Shown here one piece after another: positions 59,852 through 64,000 of a stretch of 64,000 bases of DNA (position 1 is its first letter; each line of letters begins with the position of its first letter). Position numbers and translations under genes: made by a program. The stretch comes from Tessaracoccus sp. MC1679. GTDB lineage: Bacteria; Actinomycetota; Actinomycetes; Propionibacteriales; Propionibacteriaceae. Below the pieces are notes generated by a model. That model was not told where the DNA came from. It worked only from the letters and a program-made list of their open reading frames with translations, and ran no database searches. Location: NCBI RefSeq assembly GCF_014164775.1, contig NZ_JACJGB010000003.1:248001-312000 (forward strand). Reading direction: 5' to 3'.

Positions 59852-64000
<4,149 letters not shown>

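Overview
The window is a high-GC, gene-dense actinobacterial chromosome segment. The visible 16S rRNA, the menaquinone-type succinate dehydrogenase, mycothiol biosynthesis (mshC), a predicted pyrophosphate-dependent PEP carboxykinase and an apparently B12-controlled ECF transporter all point to the family Propionibacteriaceae (Tessaracoccus/Propionibacterium relatives). The genus is not certain from sequence reading alone.

Layout. 0-2.7 kb: end of a succinate dehydrogenase operon (sdhA partial, sdhB), closed by a hairpin. 2.7-8.3 kb: the housekeeping run rplS, lepB, rnhB, DUF2469, yraN, comM, dprA, with most junctions overlapping by 1-7 bases. 8.3-12.7 kb (minus strand): a four-gene ECF transporter operon (surface protein, EcfT, fused EcfA-EcfA, S component) preceded by a cobalamin riboswitch, so vitamin B12 or a precursor is the likely cargo. 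12.7-19.4 kb: HAD phosphatase, a 1126-residue protein that I assign to PPi-type PEP carboxykinase, two small unknown proteins, class I fructose-bisphosphate aldolase, trmL and an internally deleted acetyltransferase. 19.7-26.7 kb: secreted GH16 glucanase with two near-identical FN3-like repeats, an MFS transporter, a frameshifted membrane protein, an unknown membrane protein, and a NarL-type two-component pair.

26.8-30.5 kb looks like the remains of an integrated element beside tRNA-Leu(GAG): an ArdC-like antirestriction/metallopeptidase gene, a small partner gene, and a tyrosine recombinase whose N-terminal part is in another frame. 30.6-38.8 kb: DUF3224, aldo/keto reductase, uppP, then the conserved actinobacterial block histidine phosphatase - DUF3090 - SCO1664-like kinase-fold protein - mshC, followed by hisE-hisG and small membrane/SseB genes. 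38.8-44.8 kb: infC (ATC start, leader with intrinsic terminator), rpmI, rplT, a SpoU methyltransferase, pheS, pheT. 44.8-50.2 kb: acetyltransferase - TetR - MFS operon, putP, a membrane protein. 50.3-57.8 kb: argC-J-B-D-R-H (no argF or argG) and tyrS. 57.8-59.1 kb: a CapA-type lipoprotein. 59.2-64.0 kb: an rRNA operon with four tandem promoters, complete 16S, a spacer without tRNA, and 23S cut off by the window end.

A recurrent theme is a -10 box of the form TANNNT (often TAGGCT) ending only 5-7 bases before a start codon, with no ribosome binding site. This suggests many leaderless mRNAs and fixes the starts of mshC, hisE, argC, tyrS and others.
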